64,000 nucleotides of DNA from Calothrix sp. PCC 7103 (lineage in GTDB: Bacteria > Cyanobacteriota > Cyanobacteriia > Cyanobacteriales > Nostocaceae): the NCBI RefSeq assembly GCF_000331305.1, contig NZ_KB217478.1, forward strand, positions 6,908,317 to 6,972,316, written 5' to 3'. Positions 56,822 through 63,565 of this stretch are shown here, piece after piece. Numbering within the stretch: position 1 is the stretch's first letter; each line of letters opens with the position of its first letter. The position numbers were made by a program, and so were the translations under genes. Under the pieces are notes generated by a model. That model made no database searches. It was not told the DNA's origin and saw nothing but the letters and a program-made list of their open reading frames with translations.

Positions 56822-57361
56822 ATGCCTGTACACAAATCTAATTATGAAGCATGTTTGGCAGAATACAGCCATCACCTCGGCGCCATAGAACTGTTCAAAC
56901 AGCACCGTCCTTATTTGGAAATGATACCAAGCTTACGGCGCCCAGCTGAAAGCGTTATCACTATACCTTTACCAATTATCCGCATTCGGAAAGCGGGTTC
57001 ATTATCAGAAGCAATGACGTTACCATGCGATGTTGCTATTTTAATGTGTGACCCTGAATGGAAAATTAAAACAGGCGCTGAAATTTTTATTTACATCCAC
57101 CATCCAGAAGAAGATTTTTCTGATTTATTAATGCGTTGGCGCCAAACCCAAGTTTTACTTGATAAAGACTACGAGTGGTTAATGCCAGAACGACATAGCC
57201 ATATATTAAGCGAGGGTGCAAATACTAAATACCCACTGTTTGTCGTATTTCCTGAAACATCCGAACGCATCAAGCGTGGTTTAATAGGTGCCGAACTTCC
57301 ATTCGTTATTCAAACACACGAAGTCTTGCTTGATGAAAACCCAGTTGAAAGTTTGTCCTAA
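56822..57361 (+). CDS. Conserved hypothetical protein downstream of the pil operon
   Basis: The 179-residue soluble protein has an acidic centre and an ordered sequence (EYSHHLGAIELFKQHRPYLE, VAILMCDPEWKIKTGAEIFI, PLFVVFPETSERIKRGLIGA) without a recognisable catalytic motif. It lies on the pil strand after a repeat, so membership of the pil operon is possible but not shown. It is convergent with the next gene across a perfect palindrome. Confidence 0.65.
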   Translation: MPVHKSNYEACLAEYSHHLGAIELFKQHRPYLEMIPSLRRPAESVITIPLPIIRIRKAGSLSEAMTLPCDVAILMCDPEWKIKTGAEIFIYIHHPEEDFSDLLMRWRQTQVLLDKDYEWLMPERHSHILSEGANTKYPLFVVFPETSERIKRGLIGAELPFVIQTHEVLLDENPVESLS

Positions 57362-57390
57362 TTGTAAGGTGGGCAGTGCCCACCTTACAA
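57362..57390. repeat. Perfect 29-bp palindrome, GTGGGCA/TGCCCAC family
   Basis: TTGTAAGGTGGGCA, one central G, then the exact complement. The core is the same as at 17220-17236. It begins at the stop of the preceding gene and lies between convergent genes, so it probably ends both transcripts. Confidence 0.9.
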
Positions 57391-57406
57391 TCTTTTGAAC
57401 AGGGGA

Positions 57407-58426
57407 TTATTTTACAAACTGCGGCATAATTTCAGCAGCAGTAAAAATACCATGCATACCGCCCTTATGTAATTGCATACCAGCTTTCAAGTAACCAAAA
57501 GCAGGTCCACACACATTAGCAGCCATACTAGTTTCATCACCTAAAGTAAAAGTGTGAGTAGAAATTTTACCTTCAAAAGTACGTCCAGTGATTTGAACAT
57601 TTGTACTTAAAGGCTTTTTGGGGTTACGAGTATCGACGACACCACCTACAGTCACTCGATTACGCGCGCAAATTCCAGCAAGCTCAAGCATTATGTCATC
57701 CGCGTGTTCCATATTCTCTAATGTGAGAATACCGTTGGTTTTTTCTAATAATGCTTCAACTTCGGTGTCGGTCATAGAATTAGCTTTCTCTACACTATAA
57801 CCAGGCATATGACCAATATCTTCACGAATTGTAGCGCGGTAAGTTTCCCAGTTAGCAATACCTACACCAAAAGTAATCTCTACTTTATGAACGTCAGCAA
57901 AACTTTGTGCTGCGAGTGATGCTGCTGCGGTTAATAACCCTGGAGTGGCGCCACATCCTGTCATATAAGTTATACCAGCTTGTGCGAGTTCACCGCGCAT
58001 TTCTAAAAGTTGTTCAACAGCACTTGTACGCTTAATTGCATCAACAAGCACTCCACGCCAACCCAACTTAATAAATTGCTTAACTACAGTTGGTATAAAA
58101 TTATTGGGCAAATTGGGTAATGCTAAAAAATAACCATCGACAGAAGAACCCGCACTGATTAACTCCTCAACACTTTCGGTAGTTAATTTGCCAAATGGCT
58201 CTAAGTATCCAACTGAACCTAAAGATTGATAGGTACTAATACATCTCGAAGCATCTATACCATCTGGATGATAAACATAACCGTGTTTATCTGCTGCTGC
58301 TACTAGTATCATTTCCCGTTTAGGCGCCAACACTCTTGCAGCTGCTTGCCCTAGTCCACCAAAACCTAGTACCCCGACGCGCGCTACTGGTAAATTAGAA
58401 GAACCTGTTACTTGCTTTGCACTCAT
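57407..58426 (-). CDS. Saccharopine dehydrogenase-like oxidoreductase
   Basis: The 339-residue protein starts after a short tail with the NAD(P)-binding Rossmann motif [17 protein letters not shown] at about residues 17-33, followed by [16 protein letters not shown]. The central segment [20 protein letters not shown] stretch ([15 protein letters not shown]) marks a saccharopine-dehydrogenase-like family known from cyanobacteria. The substrate is not certain; some relatives work on opine-like or homospermidine-type molecules. ATG at 58426 is preceded by a long A+T-rich gap. Confidence 0.8.
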   Translation of the reverse strand: MSAKQVTGSSNLPVARVGVLGFGGLGQAAARVLAPKREMILVAAADKHGYVYHPDGIDASRCISTYQSLGSVGYLEPFGKLTTESVEELISAGSSVDGYFLALPNLPNNFIPTVVKQFIKLGWRGVLVDAIKRTSAVEQLLEMRGELAQAGITYMTGCGATPGLLTAAASLAAQSFADVHKVEITFGVGIANWETYRATIREDIGHMPGYSVEKANSMTDTEVEALLEKTNGILTLENMEHADDIMLELAGICARNRVTVGGVVDTRNPKKPLSTNVQITGRTFEGKISTHTFTLGDETSMAANVCGPAFGYLKAGMQLHKGGMHGIFTAAEIMPQFVK

Positions 58427-58911
58427 AATCTAAATTCCGAATTGACTCAAAGCTTACAATATTTTCGATTCAGGATTTTAAATTGTAGATTTTTCGTCAT
58501 GTTGTAAAGATAAGTAGACTGTGGCGCCTTTATAATATATAATCTCGACTTTAATCTTAAATCGATAATAATAATAAAATTTCTCAATAATTTTTGTATA
58601 GGTTGCTCTATAAAACAGGATGGAAAAGCTTATGATATATATATTTCAACTTTTTTATACTTAAGTTACGTATACATGAGTGAAGCTTGACTAATCCTTT
58701 AGGTTAAGGGAAACTTACATATAGTGAACGTACTGACTAAACAATTTAATAAGTTTTGTAAATTTTCTGAGATATATATTTTGAGAGATGGAACATTAGT
58801 TAACAAATGACAAGTTTGTAACTAGGGGTATGTTCCAGAGGACTATGTATATAGTTCTCTAATAGAGCAGTATAGTCCAAACGTACTTATCTTTGGTTGG
58901 CACAGTAAATT
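58427..58911. other. Divergent intergenic region before the ycf35 operon
   Basis: The 485-bp A+T-rich gap holds promoters of the leftward oxidoreductase and the rightward DUF2997 operon. At 58799-58822 GTTAACAAA and TTTGTAAC form an inverted repeat that could bind a regulator. A TATAGT hexamer at about 58871-58876 is a -10 candidate for the DUF2997 operon. No gene was recognised. Confidence 0.45.
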
Positions 58912-59124
58912 ATGGAAACATTAGAGTTCATTATTTATCCAGATGGTCGGGTACTAGAAAAAGTCACTGGCATAGTAGGTACTTCGTGCGCTGAGGTTAC
59001 AGCAGCGATAGAAGCACAGCTAGGAATAGTACTTAATCATGAGCCAACCTCAGAGTTTTTCACCCAACCTGTTGTTCAACAATCAGGTGTGGCGAATACA
59101 CAGGCCAGTTTCAGCGATTGGTAG
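58912..59124 (+). CDS. DUF2997 domain-containing protein
   Basis: The 70-residue protein begins METLEFIIYPDGRVLEKVTG, the DUF2997 pattern, with TSCAEVTAAIEAQLG following. The family is small and almost always next to DUF1257 (Ycf35), as here (38 bp away), so the two probably act together. The function is not established. The start ATG at 58912 follows a promoter-like region. Confidence 0.9.
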   Translation: METLEFIIYPDGRVLEKVTGIVGTSCAEVTAAIEAQLGIVLNHEPTSEFFTQPVVQQSGVANTQASFSDW

Positions 59125-59162
59125 CTTTTTTAACCTTTTAGTTTCGTTATCTCACAAACACC

Positions 59163-59549
59163 ATGTCACACTTTAGCCAAATTAAGACTCAAATCCGTAA
59201 CGTTGAATCATTGAAGGAAGCGCTCACAGAATTAAATATTGATTGGAAACAGGGTCCGCGTCCGGTACGTGGTTATCGTGGTCAAACTCACGATGCAGAA
59301 ATTACTATAGAGCAAGATAATGGCTACGATGTTGGTTTTAAATGGAATGGCAACGAATACGAACTGGTAGCCGATTTACAGTATTGGCAACAAGATTTAT
59401 CAGTTGAAGGTTTTTTACGTAAAGTAACCCAACGTTATGCATTCCAAACAGTGATGAAAGAAACGGCACGTGCTGGTTTCCAAATTGCTGAACAGCAAAA
59501 AAATGAAGATGGTTCTATTCGTTTAGTTGTACAGCGCTGGAGTGCGTAA
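59163..59549 (+). CDS. ycf35: Ycf35 (DUF1257) family protein
   Basis: The 128-residue protein matches Ycf35, encoded in plastid genomes of red algae and in cyanobacteria. SHFSQIKTQIRNVESLKEAL begins the family, and RGYRGQTHDAEITIEQDNGY, LSVEGFLRKVTQRYAFQTVM follow. The function is unknown. TAATG couples it to the ferredoxin gene (one-base overlap), so the group is translated together. Confidence 0.92.
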   Translation: MSHFSQIKTQIRNVESLKEALTELNIDWKQGPRPVRGYRGQTHDAEITIEQDNGYDVGFKWNGNEYELVADLQYWQQDLSVEGFLRKVTQRYAFQTVMKETARAGFQIAEQQKNEDGSIRLVVQRWSA

Positions 59550-60013
59550 TGGCTGATTTTATGCCGTCACCTGAAAACAATGAAGATGGACGGTCTGGTT
59601 TGGAACCGGAGTTGGGTGGTTTTTTACGCTTGGCGCCCGAACGATCTGGTTTTGAGCCAGAGTTAGGAGGAATGCTGCGTCAAAAGGGTGTTTACGTCGA
59701 TGAAATCACCTGTATTGGCTGTAAGCATTGCGCGCATGTTGCTCGTAATACTTTCTATATTGAACCCGATTATGGGCGTTCGCGCGTTGTTCGTCAAGAT
59801 GCAGATGCTGAGGAAGTCATTCAAGAAGCGATTGACACATGTCCTGTTGACTGCATTCACTGGGTTAATTACACCGAACTTAGAAAGTTAGAAGACGAAC
59901 GTAAATTCCAAGTTATTCCTTTAATTGGCTATCCAGTTGAAGGAGCTGTTGTAGCAGCGGAACGGCGCCGTAGAAAGGCAAAATTGAAAAACACCAAAAA
60001 ATCACGTTATTAA
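59549..60013 (+). CDS. Ferredoxin with N-terminal repeated EPELGG motif
   Basis: The 154-residue protein ends in a ferredoxin-like part with cluster ligands CIGCKHCAHV and CPVDCIHW, a single 4Fe-4S pattern (Fer4_13/15-like) with a nearby extra Cys. The first 48 residues contain an internal duplication: RSGLEPELGGFLR and RSGFEPELGGMLR. The C-terminus is basic (RRRRKAKLKNTKKSRY). Coupling to ycf35 suggests a shared redox task. A strong terminator follows. Confidence 0.9.
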   Translation: MADFMPSPENNEDGRSGLEPELGGFLRLAPERSGFEPELGGMLRQKGVYVDEITCIGCKHCAHVARNTFYIEPDYGRSRVVRQDADAEEVIQEAIDTCPVDCIHWVNYTELRKLEDERKFQVIPLIGYPVEGAVVAAERRRRKAKLKNTKKSRY

Positions 60014-60036
60014 ACAATAACTTAAATCTATCTATA

Positions 60037-60064
60037 GGGGGTTGTGGTAGCAGCCCCCTTTTTT
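60037..60064 (+). terminator. Strong rho-independent terminator of the DUF2997-ycf35-ferredoxin operon
   Basis: GGGGGTTG pairs with CAGCCCCC around a short loop, followed by TTTTTT. It begins 23 bp after the ferredoxin stop on the same strand. Confidence 0.95.
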
Positions 60065-60176
60065 GGGACCCGTTGTGGATACGCCTCCCGCCTGTCCTAT
60101 TATTTACCACAGAGACACAGAGTACACAGAGAGCAGTTTGAAGTTGGCGCCATTAATCAGCCTTTATGTCTTAAAG

Positions 60177-60455
60177 TCAGGCGGGATACTTTCGAGACGA
60201 ATGCAGAACACGGATAATAGTCACCGTCGTAGATGTTACCCGGTAAACGACGATATACGGCGTTTGCAGAACAACCAGTTCCCTTGTACCCTCAACCCGT
60301 CCAGGTCTGCCAATGTGAGGGGAATTTTCAAGCTGGGCAACAGCCGCCTGAATTTTCGACGCAACTCGAACAGCAGCCACTGGATTATCTAAGGCGATAT
60401 AGTCATGCGCCTGTTGTACATTACGAAGGGCTTTTTTCAACCATTTAATGGGCAT
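60177..60455 (-). CDS. ParE/RelE family toxin
   Basis: The 92-residue protein (MPIKWLKKALRNVQQAHDYI, RELVVLQTPYIVVYRVTST, IRVLHSSRKYP) has the ParE/RelE toxin fold, with the Tyr/Arg-rich end typical of the family. ParE types poison DNA gyrase; RelE types cut mRNA at the ribosome. Its start overlaps the end of the antitoxin gene by 11 bp, typical for such operons. It is the second gene of the leftward unit. Confidence 0.9.
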   Translation of the reverse strand: MPIKWLKKALRNVQQAHDYIALDNPVAAVRVASKIQAAVAQLENSPHIGRPGRVEGTRELVVLQTPYIVVYRVTSTTVTIIRVLHSSRKYPA

Positions 60456-60687
60456 TTGTCAGCTTTGCAAAAACAGCTTGTACCTCTTCGTCTGTGGCAT
60501 AGTCTCCAGCATCAGCTTCCGCAATGCCAGCCTTAATCTCCGCTATTTGCCACTGGTAAACCTCAAGATAAAGATCAAAAGCTTCATTTAGAACATATGT
60601 TCTGTCACGGTCAAGACCAGCTGCAATAGTGTCTAAGATAGCTCGCTTTTCGTTATCCAAGCGGAAGGTAATGTTCTCTTTGCTCAT
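60445..60687 (-). CDS. CopG/ParD-like (ribbon-helix-helix) antitoxin
   Basis: The protein of about 80 residues begins MSKENITFRLDNEKRAILDT, a ribbon-helix-helix DNA-binding start, followed by an acidic C-terminal half that would bind the toxin. ATG at 60687 is preferred over one at 60702. It overlaps the toxin start by 11 bp. The antitoxin probably represses its own promoter through palindromes between 60727 and 60787. Confidence 0.88.
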   Translation of the reverse strand: MSKENITFRLDNEKRAILDTIAAGLDRDRTYVLNEAFDLYLEVYQWQIAEIKAGIAEADAGDYATDEEVQAVFAKLTNAH

Positions 60688-60702
60688 ATAATTTTTAACC
60701 AT

Positions 60703-61033
60703 TATTAGGCTCTACCCTTACTATGCCTTGCAATGCAAGATATTGCAAGATGGAGGAAAGTAGCACGCAGGTGAACCAATGGTTCACAAACTATTGGTTG
60801 CCAAAATATTGTTTGTGTGCTAATTAGGTTGATCTAAAACAGGACTTCTTGGCACAAACACCATGCAGGATAAGCAAAATGCTGTAATAGGTAATTTCTC
60901 TCACGGTTAAATTTCAAATACTTTCTATTTTTTAGTGCAACGAATCAAAATCTTGTACGAATTTCTGGGTAATTACGCAGGTTGCTTGAATAAAAAAACA
61001 TTATATTTAATTTATTTTAACAAAGGAATCCAG
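60703..61033. other. Divergent intergenic region of the toxin-antitoxin and membrane-protein genes
   Basis: The 331-bp gap carries two palindromes listed separately and the leftward toxin-antitoxin promoter. An ORF start further left at 60935 is possible for the next gene but less likely than 61034. Otherwise the region is A+T-rich with no recognised gene. Confidence 0.4.
60727..60787. promoter_or_regulatory. Candidate antitoxin operator palindromes
   Basis: CTTGCAATGCAAG at 60727-60739 and GTGAACCAATGGTTCAC at 60771-60787 are perfect palindromes, and a related TATTGCAAG follows the first. They lie 40-100 bp upstream of the antitoxin start, where ribbon-helix-helix antitoxins usually bind. 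Which one is used is not known. Confidence 0.5.
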
Positions 61034-61387
61034 GTGCATAAAGCAATAGTATATTGGTTACTTGCGGCAATATTAACACTATGCTTGGGAGCAACTGCTA
61101 CTTTTATATTACCAGCAAGCGGAATTTTTGGAGCTTTGTTTGGCAGTACGGTAGGAGCAGTTTTAAGCGCTACAATTTCAACAGTATTGCAAATTAAAAA
61201 GCAACAACAACAAGACAGTCAAAATCAGCAATTAAGAGAACGTGCGCTTACAGAGGAAGCTTACAAAAGGTTAAGAGAACAGCTTCCCAGGTTGGAAGCT
61301 AGAGTGCAGTCTCTCCAAGAAGAGCGAAGTAATTTAGCAGGGTATGAGGGACAAGCTACGCAGAAGCAAGAGGAGTGTACACTCTAA
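61034..61387 (+). CDS. Small membrane protein with coiled coil
   Basis: From GTG at 61034, eight bases after AAAGGA, the 117-residue product has a membrane hairpin (VYWLLAAILTLCLGATATFI and SGIFGALFGSTVGAVLSATI) and a strongly charged coiled-coil C-terminus (LREQLPRLEARVQSLQEER). A longer start at 60935 is in frame. The 3' end overlaps the next gene by 44 bp. The membrane anchor and coiled coil suggest an assembly or sensing partner. I do not recognise a family. Confidence 0.6.
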   Translation: MHKAIVYWLLAAILTLCLGATATFILPASGIFGALFGSTVGAVLSATISTVLQIKKQQQQDSQNQQLRERALTEEAYKRLREQLPRLEARVQSLQEERSNLAGYEGQATQKQEECTL

Positions 61388-62021
61388 ATTACGTCATCAA
61401 CTGCGGCGCCAAGCTGAACTGATGTCAGTAGCTAGAATTCAGGAAATGGATGCTGCGTGCTTGAGAGATTATATCCGGCGCCCAGGAAAAACTGCTGCTC
61501 AAAAAGCTGGTTCTAAACAAGAGTTAATGGGGGTTCAGCGGTATCAAGATTACAACACCGCTGAAAACAAGTTTTTGGTATACTTTGCCGAAAAAATTCT
61601 TCATCTTGAGTGCTACCGCTACGAACGTAGTAATGTCAATCAGTACGAGAAACAAGTTCAAAAGTTTCGTTTTTTACTTGATGCTTTTAAGCAGCATCCT
61701 ACAGTCCAGACAATTCAAGCTAGTCGCTATCAATTTACACAACCTAACTATGTATTACAGCAGAACCCAACATATAGTAGTTTTTGGAAAGCTTATTTAG
61801 ATTACGTTAAAAAGAAGAAACAAAAGCAGCAACTCTGGGCGTATCGAAATCAGTTATTAGCTGATACTGTATACATATTTCTGTTAAGCGCGCTGATTCA
61901 ATTTACAGGTTTAGTTGTTGAACCATTATCTCGTTTAGAGTGTAACGCCAGCCCAGATAAAGGACATTATCTTAAAAATTCCCTTAGCTACGTCAAAACA
62001 AGAGACACGTCCGGAATATGA
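61344..62021 (+). CDS. DUF2357-like protein, apparently truncated by an IS
   Basis: The 225-residue ORF has the stretch YQDYNTAENKFLVYFAEKIL and, later, VLQQNPTYSSFWKAYLDYV and RNQLLADTVYIFLLSALI. This resembles the helical DUF2357 region that is normally followed by a PD-(D/E)XK (DUF524) nuclease domain, as in McrBC-like systems. The C-terminal end (SPDKGHYLKNSLSYVKTR) changes character just before an IS5-like element, so the nuclease part is probably lost. The N-terminus overlaps the coiled-coil gene. I have inferred the assignment from motifs. Confidence 0.5.
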   Translation: MRDKLRRSKRSVHSKLRHQLRRQAELMSVARIQEMDAACLRDYIRRPGKTAAQKAGSKQELMGVQRYQDYNTAENKFLVYFAEKILHLECYRYERSNVNQYEKQVQKFRFLLDAFKQHPTVQTIQASRYQFTQPNYVLQQNPTYSSFWKAYLDYVKKKKQKQQLWAYRNQLLADTVYIFLLSALIQFTGLVVEPLSRLECNASPDKGHYLKNSLSYVKTRDTSGI

Positions 62022-62036
62022 TTTGGGTACAAAAAA

Positions 62037-62995
62037 TGGTAGAAAGTATAATTGGCCCCTCTACCACAACTCAATTAAATAATGAATACCTTTGATTATA
62101 TACAAAAGTACCCATCGCGCGCCAAGCAAGTGTTAGGGATTAGTTATGAGCAATTTACTGACCTTGTAAACTGTGCGAAGCAGTATCATGAAGAAGAACA
62201 GTTTAAACTTGAACAAAGCAAAGTTAGAATACATCGTCCCGGAGGTGGACGCAAAGAAATCTTGTCTATTCCAGAACAAGTATGTTTGTGCGTATTTTAT
62301 CTGAGACAAATACCCACATTTGAAGTTTTGGGAATGATATTTAATATATCGAAAACTACAGCGAATGATATTTTTCATTATTGGAGACAAATATTACGTA
62401 ATATTTTGCCTTCTAGTTTATTAGAACAGGTTGAAGATAAGGAAGGAGATTTGATGATTGTACAAGAGATATTAACGAATTATAAGTTGCTAGTTGATAG
62501 TCTGGAACAGCCGATTGACAGACCATCCGATAACAAAACGCAAAAAAAGTTTTTCTCTGGAAAGAAAAGACAACATACTATGAAAAGTCAAATGGTTTCC
62601 TTACCAAAAGGAAAAGATATAATTGATATGAAAGTAGGTTTTCCTGGTCCAACAGCGGATATTAACTTATATAGGGAACAACAGAATAATTTTAGTAACG
62701 ACCAAGAATTTGAAGGAGATAAGGCTTATCAAGGTGGTCAAAATATTACCACTCCTCATAAAAGAAAAAGAAACAAGAATTAAATGAAAAACAGAAAGAA
62801 GAAAATAAAGTTTTATCTAGCAAACGTATCTTTGTGGAGCATTTGATACGTGTTGTTAAAATTTTTCAAGTTGCGTCACAGAGATTTAGATTAAATGCGA
62901 ATGTTTATAACGAAATAGTTTTGTTAGTTTGCGGTTTAGTAAGATTACGAATAGGAGCTTTTGTTTTACCGTACAACATAATTCATATTAATTGA
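62037..62995 (+). mobile_element. IS5-like insertion sequence
   Basis: The element carries one transposase gene read in two frames. A hairpin TGGTAGA/TCTACCA lies upstream at 62037-62066, possibly near the left end. I could not identify matching terminal inverted repeats or a target duplication by eye, so the boundaries are only those of the transposase region. It lies between the DUF2357-like ORF and the 63140 ORF. Confidence 0.7.
62082..62995 (+). CDS. IS5-like transposase (DDE_Tnp_4), needs a -1 frameshift
   Basis: ORF 62082-62783 gives the N-terminal helix-turn-helix and the first two catalytic parts (LLVDSLEQPIDRP, KVGFPGPTADINLYREQQ) and ends FEGDKAYQGGQN ITTPHKR. Past that, a -1 shift in an A/G-rich run around 62760-62775 leads to a frame coding KQELNEKQKEENKVLSSKRI and then FVEHLIRVVKIFQ, which supplies the catalytic Glu (VEHLIR), ending TGA at 62993-62995. 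The shift could be programmed or a mutation. With it, the full DDE set is present. Confidence 0.75.
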
Positions 62996-63139
62996 AAATT
63001 GTGTTTGCGTCGGTACTAGATGATTTATTTTTCTGCTCTAAACTATCAGTAACTATATCAAACCCTGATTTCCACGTTGGAACAAAATCTGCAAGGAGTG
63101 GTCTCAAAGCCTTGTAGATAGAGGCTTGCAAGTTTTCGG
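62996..63139. other. Junction after the IS, no sure gene
   Basis: The 144-bp stretch may contain the right end of the IS and remnants of a neighbouring gene. On the minus strand it has an open frame (NLQASIYKALRPLLADFV and on), discussed as a finding. No terminal repeat could be identified. Confidence 0.3.
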
Positions 63140-63565
63140 ATGGGTCTAAGGGAAAACGAAATCAGGATTTTTCTACAAAACTGTGTTTATGTCTTTCAAA
63201 TAAACCAATGTTCAATCTGTGATTGGCTACTAACTGCGGAAGTTCACTACCTAAACTCACAAAAACTAGAAACTCAAAAGCGAGAATTACCGATTTGGGT
63301 TTTTTGGTATCGTCCCTCATGCGAGACAATTTCTCAAGCTGAAGAGTATCTTCAAAACTCGACATCTTACCAGTTAGGTTTACTGCTTTATTTGCAAGAA
63401 CCTCCTGTAAACCTAACTCCCGAAAGTTCTTTTCCCTCTCCTAAACATTTGATAGTGAGAAAATTATCAGATTACCAAGTTGGAGGGTTTTTGCCAATAG
63501 TTAATTACCTCGCGCGCATAATTCAAGTATGGATAAGCAATTTTGGAGACAGCTACAACAGCTAG
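63140..63565 (+). CDS. Hypothetical protein upstream of the helicase-like gene
   Basis: The 141-residue protein begins with ATG at 63140 (a stop lies in frame upstream at 63116 or so). It has an aromatic and Trp-rich, ordered sequence (ICDWLLTAEVHYLNSQKLET, PIWVFWYRPSCETISQAEEY, LGLLLYLQEPPVNLTP). I know no family. Its 3' end overlaps the next gene by 37 bp, which implies cotranscription and perhaps coupling. It may be a partner of the helicase-like protein. Confidence 0.6.
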   Translation: MGLRENEIRIFLQNCVYVFQINQCSICDWLLTAEVHYLNSQKLETQKRELPIWVFWYRPSCETISQAEEYLQNSTSYQLGLLLYLQEPPVNLTPESSFPSPKHLIVRKLSDYQVGGFLPIVNYLARIIQVWISNFGDSYNS

